Shown here piece by piece: positions 35,242 through 44,901 of a stretch of DNA of 64,000 bases. Within the stretch, counting starts at the first letter, position 1, and the number at the start of each line of letters is the position of its first letter. The notes under the pieces were generated by a model, which saw only the letters and a program-made list of their open reading frames with translations, had not been told where the DNA came from and searched no databases. The position numbers were made by a program, and so were the translations under genes. Origin of the DNA: Methylobacteriaceae bacterium (GTDB lineage: Bacteria > Pseudomonadota > Alphaproteobacteria > Rhizobiales > Beijerinckiaceae); assembly GCA_947444195.1 (NCBI GenBank), contig CANEZL010000001.1:186001-250000 (forward strand), written 5' to 3'.

Positions 35242-36252
35242 TCAGCGCCCGGTCAGGAGCAGGATCTTGCCGAGATGGGCGCTCGATTCCATCAGCGCGT
35301 GCGCCTTTGCCGCCTCCTCGAAGGGGAAGGTGGCGTGGATGACAGGCCGGATCGTGCCGTCGTCGAGCCTCGGCCAGACGTCCCGGGCGAGGCCCGCCGC
35401 GATCTCGGCCTTGTCCGCCTTCGGGCGCGGGCGCAGGGTGGAGCCGGTGAAGGTCAGCCGCTTCAGCATCACCGGCGTGATGTTGAGCCCGTCGACCTTG
35501 TAGCCGCCCATCAGGGCGATCATCACCAGCCGCCCCTCGACCGCCAGGGAGGCGAGATTCTTCTGCAGGTAGCTCGCCCCGATCATGTCGAGGATCACGT
35601 CGACGCCCTTGCCGTCGGTGAGGCGCTGGATCTCCTCGGCGAAATCCGCCTCGCGGTAGTTGATGGCGGCCTCGGCGCCGAGTTCCTCGCAGAAGCGGCA
35701 CTTCTCGGCCGAGCCTGCCGTGGCGAAGACGCGGGCGCCCTGCGCCCGGGCGATCTGGATCGCGGTGGAGCCGATGCCGCTCGATCCGCCATGGACGAGG
35801 AAGCTCTCGCCCGAGCCAAGCCGCCCGCGCTGGATCACGTTGGAATAGACGGTGAAGAAGGTCTCGGGGATGCCGCCGGCCTCCACCAGGGAGAGGGGCT
35901 TCGGGCGGGGCAGGCAATGGGCCGCCTCGGCCACGGCGAACTCGGCGTAGCCGCCGCTGATCACCAGGGCGCAGACCTCGTCGCCGAGGGAGAAGCCCGA
36001 CACGCCCTCGCCGAGCGCCGCGACCCGGCCGCTGACTTCGAGGCCGGGGACCTCGGTGGCGCCCTTCGGCGGCGGATACTTGCCGAGGCGCTGCATCACG
36101 TCGGGGCGGTTGATCCCCGCGGCCACCACCTCGATCAGCACCTGGCCCGGGCCCGCCTGGGGCAGGGGCACCGTCTCCAGGGCGATCACCTCGGGGCCGC
36201 CGGCCCCGTCGTAGCGGAGCTGGCGCATGGTGTCGGGCAGGCTCTCGGGCAT
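35242..36252 (-). CDS. NAD(P)H-quinone oxidoreductase, PIG3-like MDR family
   Basis: A 336-residue medium-chain reductase without zinc-binding cysteines. It has AAGINRPDVMQRLGKYPPPK, the nucleotide-binding core FLVHGGSSGIGSTAIQIARA, ATAGSAEKCRFCEELGAEAA and VDVILDMIGASY, the pattern of PIG3/TP53I3-type quinone oxidoreductases. It probably detoxifies quinones or enals in the cytoplasm. ATG 36252 behind AGAGGAAACCCG-like sequence is chosen; an internal Met at 36228 is possible. The upp gene lies just upstream on the same strand. Confidence 0.9.
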   Translation of the reverse strand: MPESLPDTMRQLRYDGAGGPEVIALETVPLPQAGPGQVLIEVVAAGINRPDVMQRLGKYPPPKGATEVPGLEVSGRVAALGEGVSGFSLGDEVCALVISGGYAEFAVAEAAHCLPRPKPLSLVEAGGIPETFFTVYSNVIQRGRLGSGESFLVHGGSSGIGSTAIQIARAQGARVFATAGSAEKCRFCEELGAEAAINYREADFAEEIQRLTDGKGVDVILDMIGASYLQKNLASLAVEGRLVMIALMGGYKVDGLNITPVMLKRLTFTGSTLRPRPKADKAEIAAGLARDVWPRLDDGTIRPVIHATFPFEEAAKAHALMESSAHLGKILLLTGR

Positions 36253-36286
36253 CGGGTTTCCTCTTCCGTTCTCTCTCTGCCGCCGT

Positions 36287-36919
36287 TCAGCGTGTGCCGT
36301 ACATCCGGTCGCCGGCATCGCCGAGGCCGGGCACGATGTAGCCGTGGTCGTTCAGATGGCTGTCGATGGCCGCCGTCCAGATCGGAACGTCCGGATGCGC
36401 CGCCTGGAACCGGGCGATGCCCTCGGGGGCGGCGAGCAGGCAGACGAAGCGCAGGTCCTGCGCGCCGCGCTCCTTCAGGCGCTGCAGCGCGGCCACTGCA
36501 GAATTGGCGGTGGCGAGCATCGGATCGAGCACCAGCACGGTGCGGTCGGCGAGGTCCGAGGGCGCCTTGAAGTAGTATTCCACAGCCTCCAGCGTGCTGG
36601 GATCGCGGTAGAGCCCCACATGGGCCACCCGCGCCGAGGGCAGGAGGGAGAGCATCCCGTCGAGGAAGCCGACGCCGGCCCGCAGGATCGGGGCGAGCAC
36701 GAGCTTCTTCCCCTGGATCCGGCGGCCTTCCATCGTCTGGATCGGCGTCTCGATGGTCACGGGTTCGAGGGGCAGGTCGCGGGTGACCTCGTAGGCCAGC
36801 AGCATCCCGATCTCGTTGAGCAGGTTGCGGAACCCCTGCGTCGAGCGCTCCCGGTCGCGCAGCAGGGTCAGCTTGTGCTGCACCAGGGGGTGGTCCACCA
36901 CCGTCACGGAAGCCGCCAT
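36287..36919 (-). CDS. upp: Uracil phosphoribosyltransferase
   Basis: A 210-residue salvage enzyme making UMP from uracil and [21 protein letters not shown] opens it; [19 protein letters not shown], the PRPP loop [17 protein letters not shown] and the uracil-binding end [17 protein letters not shown] are all present. Start ATG 36919 has GGGAACGG-type purines upstream; an upstream Met adds an improbable Pro/Gly leader. Confidence 0.95.
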   Translation of the reverse strand: MAASVTVVDHPLVQHKLTLLRDRERSTQGFRNLLNEIGMLLAYEVTRDLPLEPVTIETPIQTMEGRRIQGKKLVLAPILRAGVGFLDGMLSLLPSARVAHVGLYRDPSTLEAVEYYFKAPSDLADRTVLVLDPMLATANSAVAALQRLKERGAQDLRFVCLLAAPEGIARFQAAHPDVPIWTAAIDSHLNDHGYIVPGLGDAGDRMYGTR

Positions 36920-37002
36920 GCCGTTCCCTCTCCGTCCCCGCCCGCACGGTGTGCCTGGGGCGGAGGGCGGGTGCAACGGCGGCGCGCGCCTTTGCGCAAC
37001 GG

Positions 37003-37034
37003 AAAAGGGCCTCCCGCCCGATGGCGGAAGGCCC
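37003..37034 (-). terminator. Rho-independent terminator of the DUF2852 gene
   Basis: On the minus strand a stem GGGCCTTCCGCC with a one-mismatch partner around a 4-base loop (37007-37034) is followed by TTTTCC (37006 down to 37001). It lies 18 bases past the stop. This is the most canonical intrinsic terminator in the window. Confidence 0.75.
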
Positions 37035-37052
37035 CGACGCTACTGGGAAGGA

Positions 37053-37511
37053 TCAGGCGCCGTGCGCGCCGCCCTCGGCCCGGCGCTTGGCCATGAAGGC
37101 GTCGAACTGCTCGCGGTCCTTGGCCCGCTTCAGCTCCTCGACGAAGTCGGAGAAGGCGCGGCTCTCCTCCTCCAGGGCCCGGCGCTGGGCCTCGAGGCGG
37201 TCGATCTCGCCGCGGCGGTACTCCTCGAAGGCCCAGTTGCCGGTGGAGCGGCGGCTCGCCGTCTCGAAGGCCTGGGCGAAGCGGGAGGGCGCGCGGCCCG
37301 CGCGGGCGCGGTCGGCCCAGCCGCGGAACTCCGACAGGGCCGGATAGCCCGCCACCTTCCAGGCGACGAGGGCGAGGCCGATCGGCCACCAGTAGATGAA
37401 GCCGAGGACGATGGCGCCGATCTCGATGGAACGGCGCGGGAACGGACCGGAGCGGCAGACCTTGCCGGCGGCCCAGGGGTTGGACGATGTGCTCACGGTT
37501 GCGCTCCGCAT
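37053..37511 (-). CDS. DUF2852 membrane protein
   Basis: A 152-residue protein typical of Hyphomicrobiales DUF2852: an N-terminal membrane helix at about residues 28-50 (RSIEIGAIVLGFIYWWPIGL), the NWAFEEYRRGEIDRLEAQRR block, and a coiled C-terminal half ending FMAKRRAEGGAHGA. Function unknown. It is transcribed alone, with its own terminator. Confidence 0.85.
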   Translation of the reverse strand: MRSATVSTSSNPWAAGKVCRSGPFPRRSIEIGAIVLGFIYWWPIGLALVAWKVAGYPALSEFRGWADRARAGRAPSRFAQAFETASRRSTGNWAFEEYRRGEIDRLEAQRRALEEESRAFSDFVEELKRAKDREQFDAFMAKRRAEGGAHGA

Positions 37512-37563
37512 GTCATGTGAACGACGTTAACATGCGGGGCCGAACCTCCGGTTTCAAGAGGTC

Positions 37564-38190
37564 TCAACCGGACGGACGACTGCCCGCGCCGTGGACGAGG
37601 GCGAGCACGCCGGCGCGCAGCAATTCGTACTTGTCCGGGATGCCCGGCCCCTTGGGCAGGTGGCCGGCCGAAGCCAGGGTGGCGAGACCGTGCGACAGCG
37701 CCCAGACTTCCAGCGCGATGAAGCGCGGCGCGACCCCGCCGAACCCGTCCGGAAAGGTCGATTGCAGGGCTTCCACCAGGAGGTCGAACGGGCTCGGCCG
37801 GTCCGGTGCGGCGATGTCCACGTGGATGCCCCGCGTCTCGAAGATCGCCGCGTAATAGGCCGGCTCCTCCTCCGCGAAGGCGAGATAGGCCTCGCCCATG
37901 CGGGTGAAGCGCTCCAGGGGCGTGCCCCGCGAGGTGAGGGCGCGGGCGAGCCGCTCGGCGAGGTCGGCGAAGCCCCGTCCCGCGAGTTCCTCGAGCAGCG
38001 CCTCGCGTCCGCGGAAATGCCGGTAGAGGGCGGCCGGCGTCACGCCCACGAGGCGGGCGGCGTCCACCAGGGTGAACCCGCCGATGCCGCGCTCGGCGAT
38101 GAACCGGCGCGCCGCCTCGATCAGGGCCTCCTTGAGGTTCCCGTGATGGTAGCCGCGCCGGTCGCCCGGCCCCTCGCCCCAATGTCGCAA
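37564..38190 (-). CDS. TetR-family transcriptional regulator
   Basis: A regulator of about 208 residues. The helix-turn-helix is HHGNLKEALIEAARRFIAER with DAARLVGVTPAALYRHFRGRE; the C-terminal ligand domain has AYLAFAEEEPAYYAAIFETR, the WHG-domain pattern. The likely start is TTG 38190 (GGAGCCG upstream); the first in-frame ATG at 38328 adds 46 residues that do not look like protein. Its target is unknown; the divergent gene at 38445 is the obvious candidate. Confidence 0.85.
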   Translation of the reverse strand: MRHWGEGPGDRRGYHHGNLKEALIEAARRFIAERGIGGFTLVDAARLVGVTPAALYRHFRGREALLEELAGRGFADLAERLARALTSRGTPLERFTRMGEAYLAFAEEEPAYYAAIFETRGIHVDIAAPDRPSPFDLLVEALQSTFPDGFGGVAPRFIALEVWALSHGLATLASAGHLPKGPGIPDKYELLRAGVLALVHGAGSRPSG

Positions 38191-38365
38191 CGACGGCTCC
38201 TCGCTGGTCCGAGGCAGGAGCGATCGGCCGCGAACCCCCTGCCTTCCGACGCGCTCTCCCGCCGAACCGGCGATCCTCCTCGACGAAGCGCCCCCGAGCG
38301 TCGTCCGAAAAGGTGATGGCCGGCTCACGAAGAAAGACGATCCACCCTCAAAAGCCCGGATTCCG

Positions 38366-38388
38366 GTCTCGGATCCCGGATCCGAGAC
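38366..38388. promoter_or_regulatory. Perfect palindrome in the TetR divergent region
   Basis: GTCTCGGATC (38366-38375), CCG spacer, GATCCGAGAC (38379-38388). It lies between the tetR gene and the divergent gene at 38445, where an operator would be expected. It could instead belong to a repeat, since GATGCTCTAG follows as in copy B of the 72-bp family. Confidence 0.4.
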
Positions 38389-38444
38389 GATGCTCTAGCA
38401 GAATCACGCTGCTTTACGAGGCCGCTCCCCACGCAAGCCTTGCC

Positions 38445-38816
38445 ATGAAAGGGCCATCCGGCCTTGATGCAACAAGGTTGCATCCGGCCGCGCGGCCGGG
38501 GAGGGGACGCGTCTTCTTGGCCTTCGTCAGTCTGAAAGCGTGGAGGGCCCGCTCGGCGGAGCGCAGCGCGCTCGCCGCCGCGCTCAAGCGGGACATCGCG
38601 GCGGCTCTCGGCCTCGAACCGGCCGATGCGGTCACCGTCAACGAGATCGCCTGCCCGGATCCGGGCTGCCCCGACCTGGAGACCATCGTCCTCGTGATGC
38701 GGGTGGGCGAGCCGACGCGGGCGCTGCGCATCCGCAGGACCATGGACGCGGTGACGCCGGAGGATCTGGCGGTCCTCGCCGAGGACGAGCGCGCGCTGCG
38801 CGCGGCCGGGACGTAA
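38445..38816 (+). CDS. Conserved-looking hypothetical protein with Cys motif
   Basis: A 123-residue protein with a helical region ERSALAAALKRDIAAALGLE and the motif NEIACPDPGCPDLETIVLVM, where the C-x4-C-P-x-L-E-T pattern looks like a conserved, possibly metal-binding or redox site. No family named with confidence. ATG 38445 is chosen; an in-frame ATG at 38313 would add an implausible basic leader. A periplasmic thioredoxin gene follows 74 bases later. Confidence 0.6.
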   Translation: MKGPSGLDATRLHPAARPGRGRVFLAFVSLKAWRARSAERSALAAALKRDIAAALGLEPADAVTVNEIACPDPGCPDLETIVLVMRVGEPTRALRIRRTMDAVTPEDLAVLAEDERALRAAGT

Positions 38817-38890
38817 CCTTCGGTCGCGGGCGGCGTATCGGTGAGGCACGCGGACGGACCCTCCGCCGCCGATGGAGAGCCGGACGCCCC

Positions 38891-39292
38891 ATGACCAGCC
38901 GCCGCCACGTCGTCGCATTCCTGGCCGCGCTGCCGGCCCTCGCCCCCCTGCTGGCCGGCCCCGCCTGGGCCGGCACGGTCACGCCGTTCGACGCCGAGGC
39001 CTTCGCGGCGGCCCAGCAGGCCGGCCGGCCGATCCTCGTCGCGGTGGGCGCCCCGTGGTGCCCGATCTGCAGGACGCAGAAGCCGATCCTGGCCAAGCTC
39101 GCCGCCGAGCCCCGCTTCCGCGACCTCACGGTCTTCACCATCGACTTCGACAGCCAGAAGGAACTGCTGCGCCGCTTCGACGCCCGCATGCAGAGCACGC
39201 TGATCGCCTTCAAGGGCGTGGCCGAGACGGGCCGCTCGGTGGGCGAGACCCAGCCCGAATGGATCGAGGGCCTGCTAGAGAAGACCCTGTGA
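38891..39292 (+). CDS. Exported thioredoxin-like protein
   Basis: A 133-residue protein with an export signal (TSRRHVVAFLAALPALAPLL, including a twin-arginine-like S-R-R) and a thioredoxin fold with the active site VGAPWCPICRTQKPIL (Cys-Pro-Ile-Cys). It resembles small periplasmic thioredoxins that accept electrons from DsbD-like proteins, one of which is encoded at 24799. It ends in the hairpin at 39292. Confidence 0.85.
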   Translation: MTSRRHVVAFLAALPALAPLLAGPAWAGTVTPFDAEAFAAAQQAGRPILVAVGAPWCPICRTQKPILAKLAAEPRFRDLTVFTIDFDSQKELLRRFDARMQSTLIAFKGVAETGRSVGETQPEWIEGLLEKTL

Positions 39293-39352
39293 CCCCGCGT
39301 CCGGGGTGAGGCTGCGGTATCGCTCCGGCGGGAAGAGGGGCCGGCCGGCCCC
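39292..39352. terminator. Pair of hairpins between convergent genes
   Basis: ACCCCG (39292-39297) pairs with CGGGGT (39302-39307), and GGGGCCGGCCGGCCCC (39337-39352) is a perfect palindrome. They lie between the thioredoxin-like gene and the minus-strand DUF1192 gene. Confidence 0.5.
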
Positions 39353-39366
39353 CGTGCCGAAGGCCC

Positions 39367-39555
39367 TTACCGCTTGAAGAAGGCGTCGGCCGCGCCGAGC
39401 GCCGCGACCTTGGCCCGGCGTGCCGCCTCCAGGCGCTCGATCTCCCGGTGGAGGAGCGCGATGCGCTCGGCGAGATCCTCCACCGAGAGCGTGTCGAGCC
39501 CCTGGCCGATCTCGTGGGTCACCGCCCTGCGCGGCCTGTCCTCGTCGTCCCGCAT
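39367..39555 (-). CDS. DUF1192 small protein
   Basis: A 62-residue protein with the DUF1192 pattern: LDTLSVEDLAERIALLHREI then ERLEAARRAKVAALGAAD and the end AFFKR. A single coiled helix. Function unknown, common in Hyphomicrobiales. It lies 11 bases downstream of deoB on the same strand, so it is probably co-transcribed with it. Confidence 0.85.
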   Translation of the reverse strand: MRDDEDRPRRAVTHEIGQGLDTLSVEDLAERIALLHREIERLEAARRAKVAALGAADAFFKR

Positions 39556-39566
39556 CGCTGACCTCT

Positions 39567-40778
39567 CTACCAGGGCGTGCCGTGGGCCGGCTCGGGCAGG
39601 CCGAGATGCCGGGCGACGGCCGCGCCGATATCGGAAAAGCTCGCCCGCCGCCCGATCGGGCCGGTGGGGAGGCCGGGGCCGAAGGCGAGCACGGGGACCT
39701 GCTCGCGGGTGTGCTCGGTGCCGGTCCAGGTCGGGTCGTTGCCGTGATCGGCGGTGATCACGCAGAGATCGCCCGGCCGCAGCACCGCCTCGATCTCGGG
39801 AACGCGCGCATCGAAAGCTTCGAGTTCGGCCGCGTAGCCCGGCACGTCCCGGCGGTGCCCGTGCTCCGTGTCGAAATCCACGAGGTTGAGGAAGACGAGG
39901 CCGCCGTCGGCCAAGGCGCGGAAGGCGGTGAGCGCCGCGTCGAGGCAGGCGGCGTTGCCGGCGGGCTTGATCTCGCGGCCGGTGGCGCGGTGGGCGAAGA
40001 TGTCGCCGATCTTGCCGACGCTGACCACCGCCCGGCCCGCGGCCAGATCGAGCAGGGTCTCGCCGGGGGGCGCCACCGCGAAGTCCCGGCGGTTCCCCGT
40101 GCGCCGGAACCCGGCCTCGGCGCTGCCGGTGAAGGGCCGCGCGATCACGCGGCCGACGCGGTAGGCGTCGCAGAGTTCTCGGGCGGTCCGGCAGAGGTCG
40201 TACAGCCGCTCCAGGCCGAAGGCCTCCTCGTGGGCGGCGATCTGGAAGACGCTGTCGGCGGAGGTGTAGCAGATCGGCTGGCCCGTCCGCAGGTGCTCGG
40301 CGCCGAAGCGCTCGATCACCGCGACGCCCGAGGCGTGGCAGTCGCCGAGGATGCCGGGGAGGGCGCCCTGCGCGACCAGCGCCTCGGTGAGCGCGGCGGG
40401 GAAGGCCGGCCGCGTGTCGGGGAACAGGCCCCAGGGCTCGCGCATCGGCAGGCCAGCGATCTCCCAGTGGCCGGACGGCGTGTCCTTGCCCGCCGCCGTC
40501 TCCACCGCGTGCCCGTAGGCCGCGCGCGCGTCCCCCCCGGGGGCGAGACCCGGCGGCACCCGGCCCGTGGCGCCGGCGGCCGCCAGGCCGATCCCGAGAC
40601 CGGCGAGATGGGGCAGGCGCAGGGGCCCGGCGCGAAGCCCCGCCCGGTCGCCGCGCCCGGCCGCGCAGGCCTCGGCGATGTGGCCGAGGGTGTCGGCGCC
40701 CGCGTCCCCGTAGGCGGCGGCGTCCGGTGCCCCGCCGATGCCGACGGAATCGAGGACGATGAGAAGGGCGCGCGGCAT
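39567..40778 (-). CDS. deoB: Phosphopentomutase
   Basis: A 403-residue Mn2+-dependent mutase interconverting (deoxy)ribose 1- and 5-phosphate in nucleoside salvage. The metal site at the N-terminus is [16 protein letters not shown], followed by [25 protein letters not shown] is the phospho-Thr segment; [20 protein letters not shown] carries the C-terminal metal ligands. It is separated from the upstream ABC ATPase gene by 4 bases. Fits with upp in the same region. Confidence 0.95.
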   Translation of the reverse strand: MPRALLIVLDSVGIGGAPDAAAYGDAGADTLGHIAEACAAGRGDRAGLRAGPLRLPHLAGLGIGLAAAGATGRVPPGLAPGGDARAAYGHAVETAAGKDTPSGHWEIAGLPMREPWGLFPDTRPAFPAALTEALVAQGALPGILGDCHASGVAVIERFGAEHLRTGQPICYTSADSVFQIAAHEEAFGLERLYDLCRTARELCDAYRVGRVIARPFTGSAEAGFRRTGNRRDFAVAPPGETLLDLAAGRAVVSVGKIGDIFAHRATGREIKPAGNAACLDAALTAFRALADGGLVFLNLVDFDTEHGHRRDVPGYAAELEAFDARVPEIEAVLRPGDLCVITADHGNDPTWTGTEHTREQVPVLAFGPGLPTGPIGRRASFSDIGAAVARHLGLPEPAHGTPW

Positions 40779-40782
40779 CGGA

Positions 40783-42408
<1,626 letters not shown>

Positions 42409-42541
42409 CGGGCTCGTTCGGGAGGGGAGGCGACCACGGGGTTATAGCGCGCCCCGGGGCGGGGGGCGAACGGGCCGCGGGCGGGCGCTCCGCCGCGGTC
42501 CGGCGGATTGATTGTGCAGCGCACAGCCCTACAACGGCGCG

Positions 42542-43450
42542 GTGATCACCGCCCTGTCCAGGTTCCTCGCCGCCCTCGGCGCGCTTCTTCTCGGCTGCGC
42601 CGCCGAGGCCGCCCCGTCCGAGGGGGCGACCGAGACCGTGGAGCAAGCGCTCTGCCGTCTCATCGAGGGTTCGGCCAAGGCCCGCGACCTGCCTGTGCCG
42701 TACCTGACCCGGCTGATCTGGCGCGAGAGCAGCTTCCGCCTCGGCGCGGTGAGCCCCGCCGGCGCGCAAGGGGTCGCCCAGTTCATGCCCGGCACCGCGC
42801 GCGAGCGGGGCCTGCTCGATCCCTTCGATCCCGAGCAGGCGATCCCGCACGCGGCCCATCTCCTCGCGGACCTGCGCCGCCAGTTCGGCAATCTCGGGCT
42901 CGCGGCGGCGGCCTATAACGGCGGCCCGCAGCGGGTGACGAACTGGCTCGCAGGGACGGGCGGCCTGCCGGCGGAGACCCGCGCCTACGTGCTCTGGATC
43001 ACCGGCGCGCCGGCGGAGGAGTGGCGCGGGGGCAGCCGGGGCGCCGTGGAGTTTCCGGAAGGCGCTCCCAAGCCCGAGAAGCCAGTCCCGGAGAAGCCCG
43101 AGCCCGCGGCGCAGCAGAGCTGCCTCCAGACCACGGCGGCCCTGCGGGTGCCCGGCCGCGGGGAGCGCTTCGCGATCGGCCCGAACGAGGGCCCGGCCGC
43201 GCCCTGGGGCATCCAGCTCGCCGGCAACTTCTCCAAGTCCCTGGCGCTGGCGAGCTTCCAGCGGGCGCGCAACGCCTACGCAAGGGTGATCGGCGAGGTT
43301 CGGCCGATGATCATCGGCACCCGCCTGCGCAACCGCGGCACCCGGGCCTTCTACCGGGTGCGCATCCCCGCCGAGAGCCGGCAGGCGGCCGACGCCCTGT
43401 GCAGCCGCATCCGCGGCGCCGGGGGCGCCTGCATCGTGCTGAGGACCTGA
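42542..43450 (+). CDS. Lytic transglycosylase with SPOR-like C-terminus
   Basis: A 302-residue exported protein. Hydrophobic signal FLAALGALLLGCAAEAA; an SLT domain at about 35-155 with catalytic Glu in LIWRESSFRLGAVSP, the AQGVAQFMPGTA loop and AAYNGGPQRV; then a Pro/Glu linker and a C-terminal SPOR-like domain (WGIQLAGNFSKSLALASFQR to GACIVL) that may bind denuded glycans. It should cleave peptidoglycan. Start at GTG 42542; a TTG at 42512 is less likely. Confidence 0.88.
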   Translation: MITALSRFLAALGALLLGCAAEAAPSEGATETVEQALCRLIEGSAKARDLPVPYLTRLIWRESSFRLGAVSPAGAQGVAQFMPGTARERGLLDPFDPEQAIPHAAHLLADLRRQFGNLGLAAAAYNGGPQRVTNWLAGTGGLPAETRAYVLWITGAPAEEWRGGSRGAVEFPEGAPKPEKPVPEKPEPAAQQSCLQTTAALRVPGRGERFAIGPNEGPAAPWGIQLAGNFSKSLALASFQRARNAYARVIGEVRPMIIGTRLRNRGTRAFYRVRIPAESRQAADALCSRIRGAGGACIVLRT

Positions 43451-43542
43451 GGATGCGGCCCGCCCGGTCCAGCCGCTTTCCCGTCATGAATCCGCCCGCT
43501 GGCGCGGGCCACCTGCCGTCGAAGGGGCTTTAGGGAAACCGG

Positions 43543-44448
43543 ATGATTCGCGCTCTCACCGCGCTCGCCAGTCTGATCTGCCTCGGCCTCGCGGCGCTCG
43601 GCATCGCCAGCTGCTCGCCGCTCGCCCTGTTCGACGCGGTCGGGCCGCGGGATTCCGGCGGCCGGCAGGCCCTGCGGGACGAGCCCTTCGGCGAGGGCAA
43701 GCGGCGGCGGCTCGACGTCTACGTGCCGGCGGCGGGGGCCGATCAGGCGCCGGTGCTGGTCTTCTTCTACGGCGGGTCCTGGCAGAGCGGCACGAAGGAC
43801 GACTACGCCTTCGTGGGCCAGGCGCTGGCCGCCCAGGGCTTCGTCACGGTGGTGCCGGACTACCGGCTCTATCCCGAGGCGCGCTTCCCCGCCTTCCTGG
43901 AGGACGGGGCGCAGGCGGTGGCCTGGGTGCGCAGCAACATCGCGGCCTACGGCGGCGACCCGCGCCGCATCGTGCTCGCCGGCCACTCGGCGGGCGCCTA
44001 CAACGCGGTGATGCTCGGCCTCGACACCCGCTACCTGCGCGCGGCCGGGGTCGACCCCCGGGTGATCCGGGCGGTGGCCGGCCTGTCCGGCCCCTACGAC
44101 TTCCTGCCCTTCGATCAGGAGACCTCGATCCGGGTCTTCGGCGCCGCCCCCGACAAGGCTGCGACGCAGCCGGTGAACGTCGTGAGCGCCCACGCGCCCC
44201 CGGCCTTCCTCGCCACCGGCGAGGCGGACGCGGTGGTCCGCCCGAAGAACACCCGCAGCCTCGCCGCCCGCCTGCGCGCCGCGCACGTGCCGGTGCAGGA
44301 GCGGCTCTATCCGGGCCTCGACCACAGCGACACCCTGCTCGCCCTCTCCGTGGCCTTCCGCTCCAAGGCGCCGGTGCTCGCCGAGATGGCCGGCTTCCTG
44401 AAGGGCCAAGCCCTCAACCGCCAGCAGGTCACGGTCGGGGCGCGGTGA
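43543..44448 (+). CDS. Alpha/beta hydrolase (esterase), probable lipoprotein
   Basis: A 301-residue hydrolase. An N-terminal lipobox-like segment LGLAALGIASC suggests membrane anchoring at Cys. The oxyanion motif is VFFYGGSWQSGTKDDYAF (H-G-G-type, here Y-G-G-S), the nucleophile elbow GHSAGAYNA, and the catalytic acid and His near FLATGEADAVV and GLDHSDTLL. Related to BD-FAE/carboxylesterase-like enzymes. Substrate unknown. Confidence 0.9.
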   Translation: MIRALTALASLICLGLAALGIASCSPLALFDAVGPRDSGGRQALRDEPFGEGKRRRLDVYVPAAGADQAPVLVFFYGGSWQSGTKDDYAFVGQALAAQGFVTVVPDYRLYPEARFPAFLEDGAQAVAWVRSNIAAYGGDPRRIVLAGHSAGAYNAVMLGLDTRYLRAAGVDPRVIRAVAGLSGPYDFLPFDQETSIRVFGAAPDKAATQPVNVVSAHAPPAFLATGEADAVVRPKNTRSLAARLRAAHVPVQERLYPGLDHSDTLLALSVAFRSKAPVLAEMAGFLKGQALNRQQVTVGAR

Positions 44449-44901
44449 GTTCGACTCTGGTCAGTCAATTGCTCCACTGCTCCCTCAACGTGATTGGCAC
44501 CACGCCTTCGCGAAACTCCATCGGCGAGATCGAGGAATTTGGCCTCTTGCTCCGGAAAGAGACAATCGATTGACTAAAGCCATGCCCGGCGTTTTGGGAC
44601 GCTTTGAGAACTCTTTACAAGTCTTGCTGCAAGCCTCACGATCCTTCAACAAGGCTCGCAGCTTCTCGAAGGTTTTGAGGGATTTTCTTTCGAGAAGGTC
44701 ACCACTCGGAGGAAAGAGCGCGTCCAGATAGGAGTCGGCAATTGTCAGCGATGGCCGTACGATTCGCGCGAGGCACCAAACCGGCGAGGTCGGCTTCTGC
44801 AGATGCCGAGGTCGATCGTCTGTGCTACACAATGCAAAGTGTGCGTTTTGCAAAATCCGAAAATCGATATCCCGATTGATAATCACTGATCGGATGCGAC
44901 A
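44449..44901. other. AT-richer intergenic stretch before the RTX gene
   Basis: About 450 bases with clearly lower GC than the surroundings. A 133-residue minus-strand frame (44485-44886) crosses it, with no recognisable motif and no good ribosome site; I treat it as doubtful. TTTTGCAAAA near 44850 is a small palindrome. The composition change suggests acquired DNA that continues into the first 350 bases of the RTX gene. Confidence 0.5.

Noticed and set aside
44485..44886. 133-residue minus-strand frame before the RTX gene
   Set aside because: No family, no clear ribosome binding site, and the AT-rich sequence makes long frames less informative; left as doubtful within the intergenic entry.
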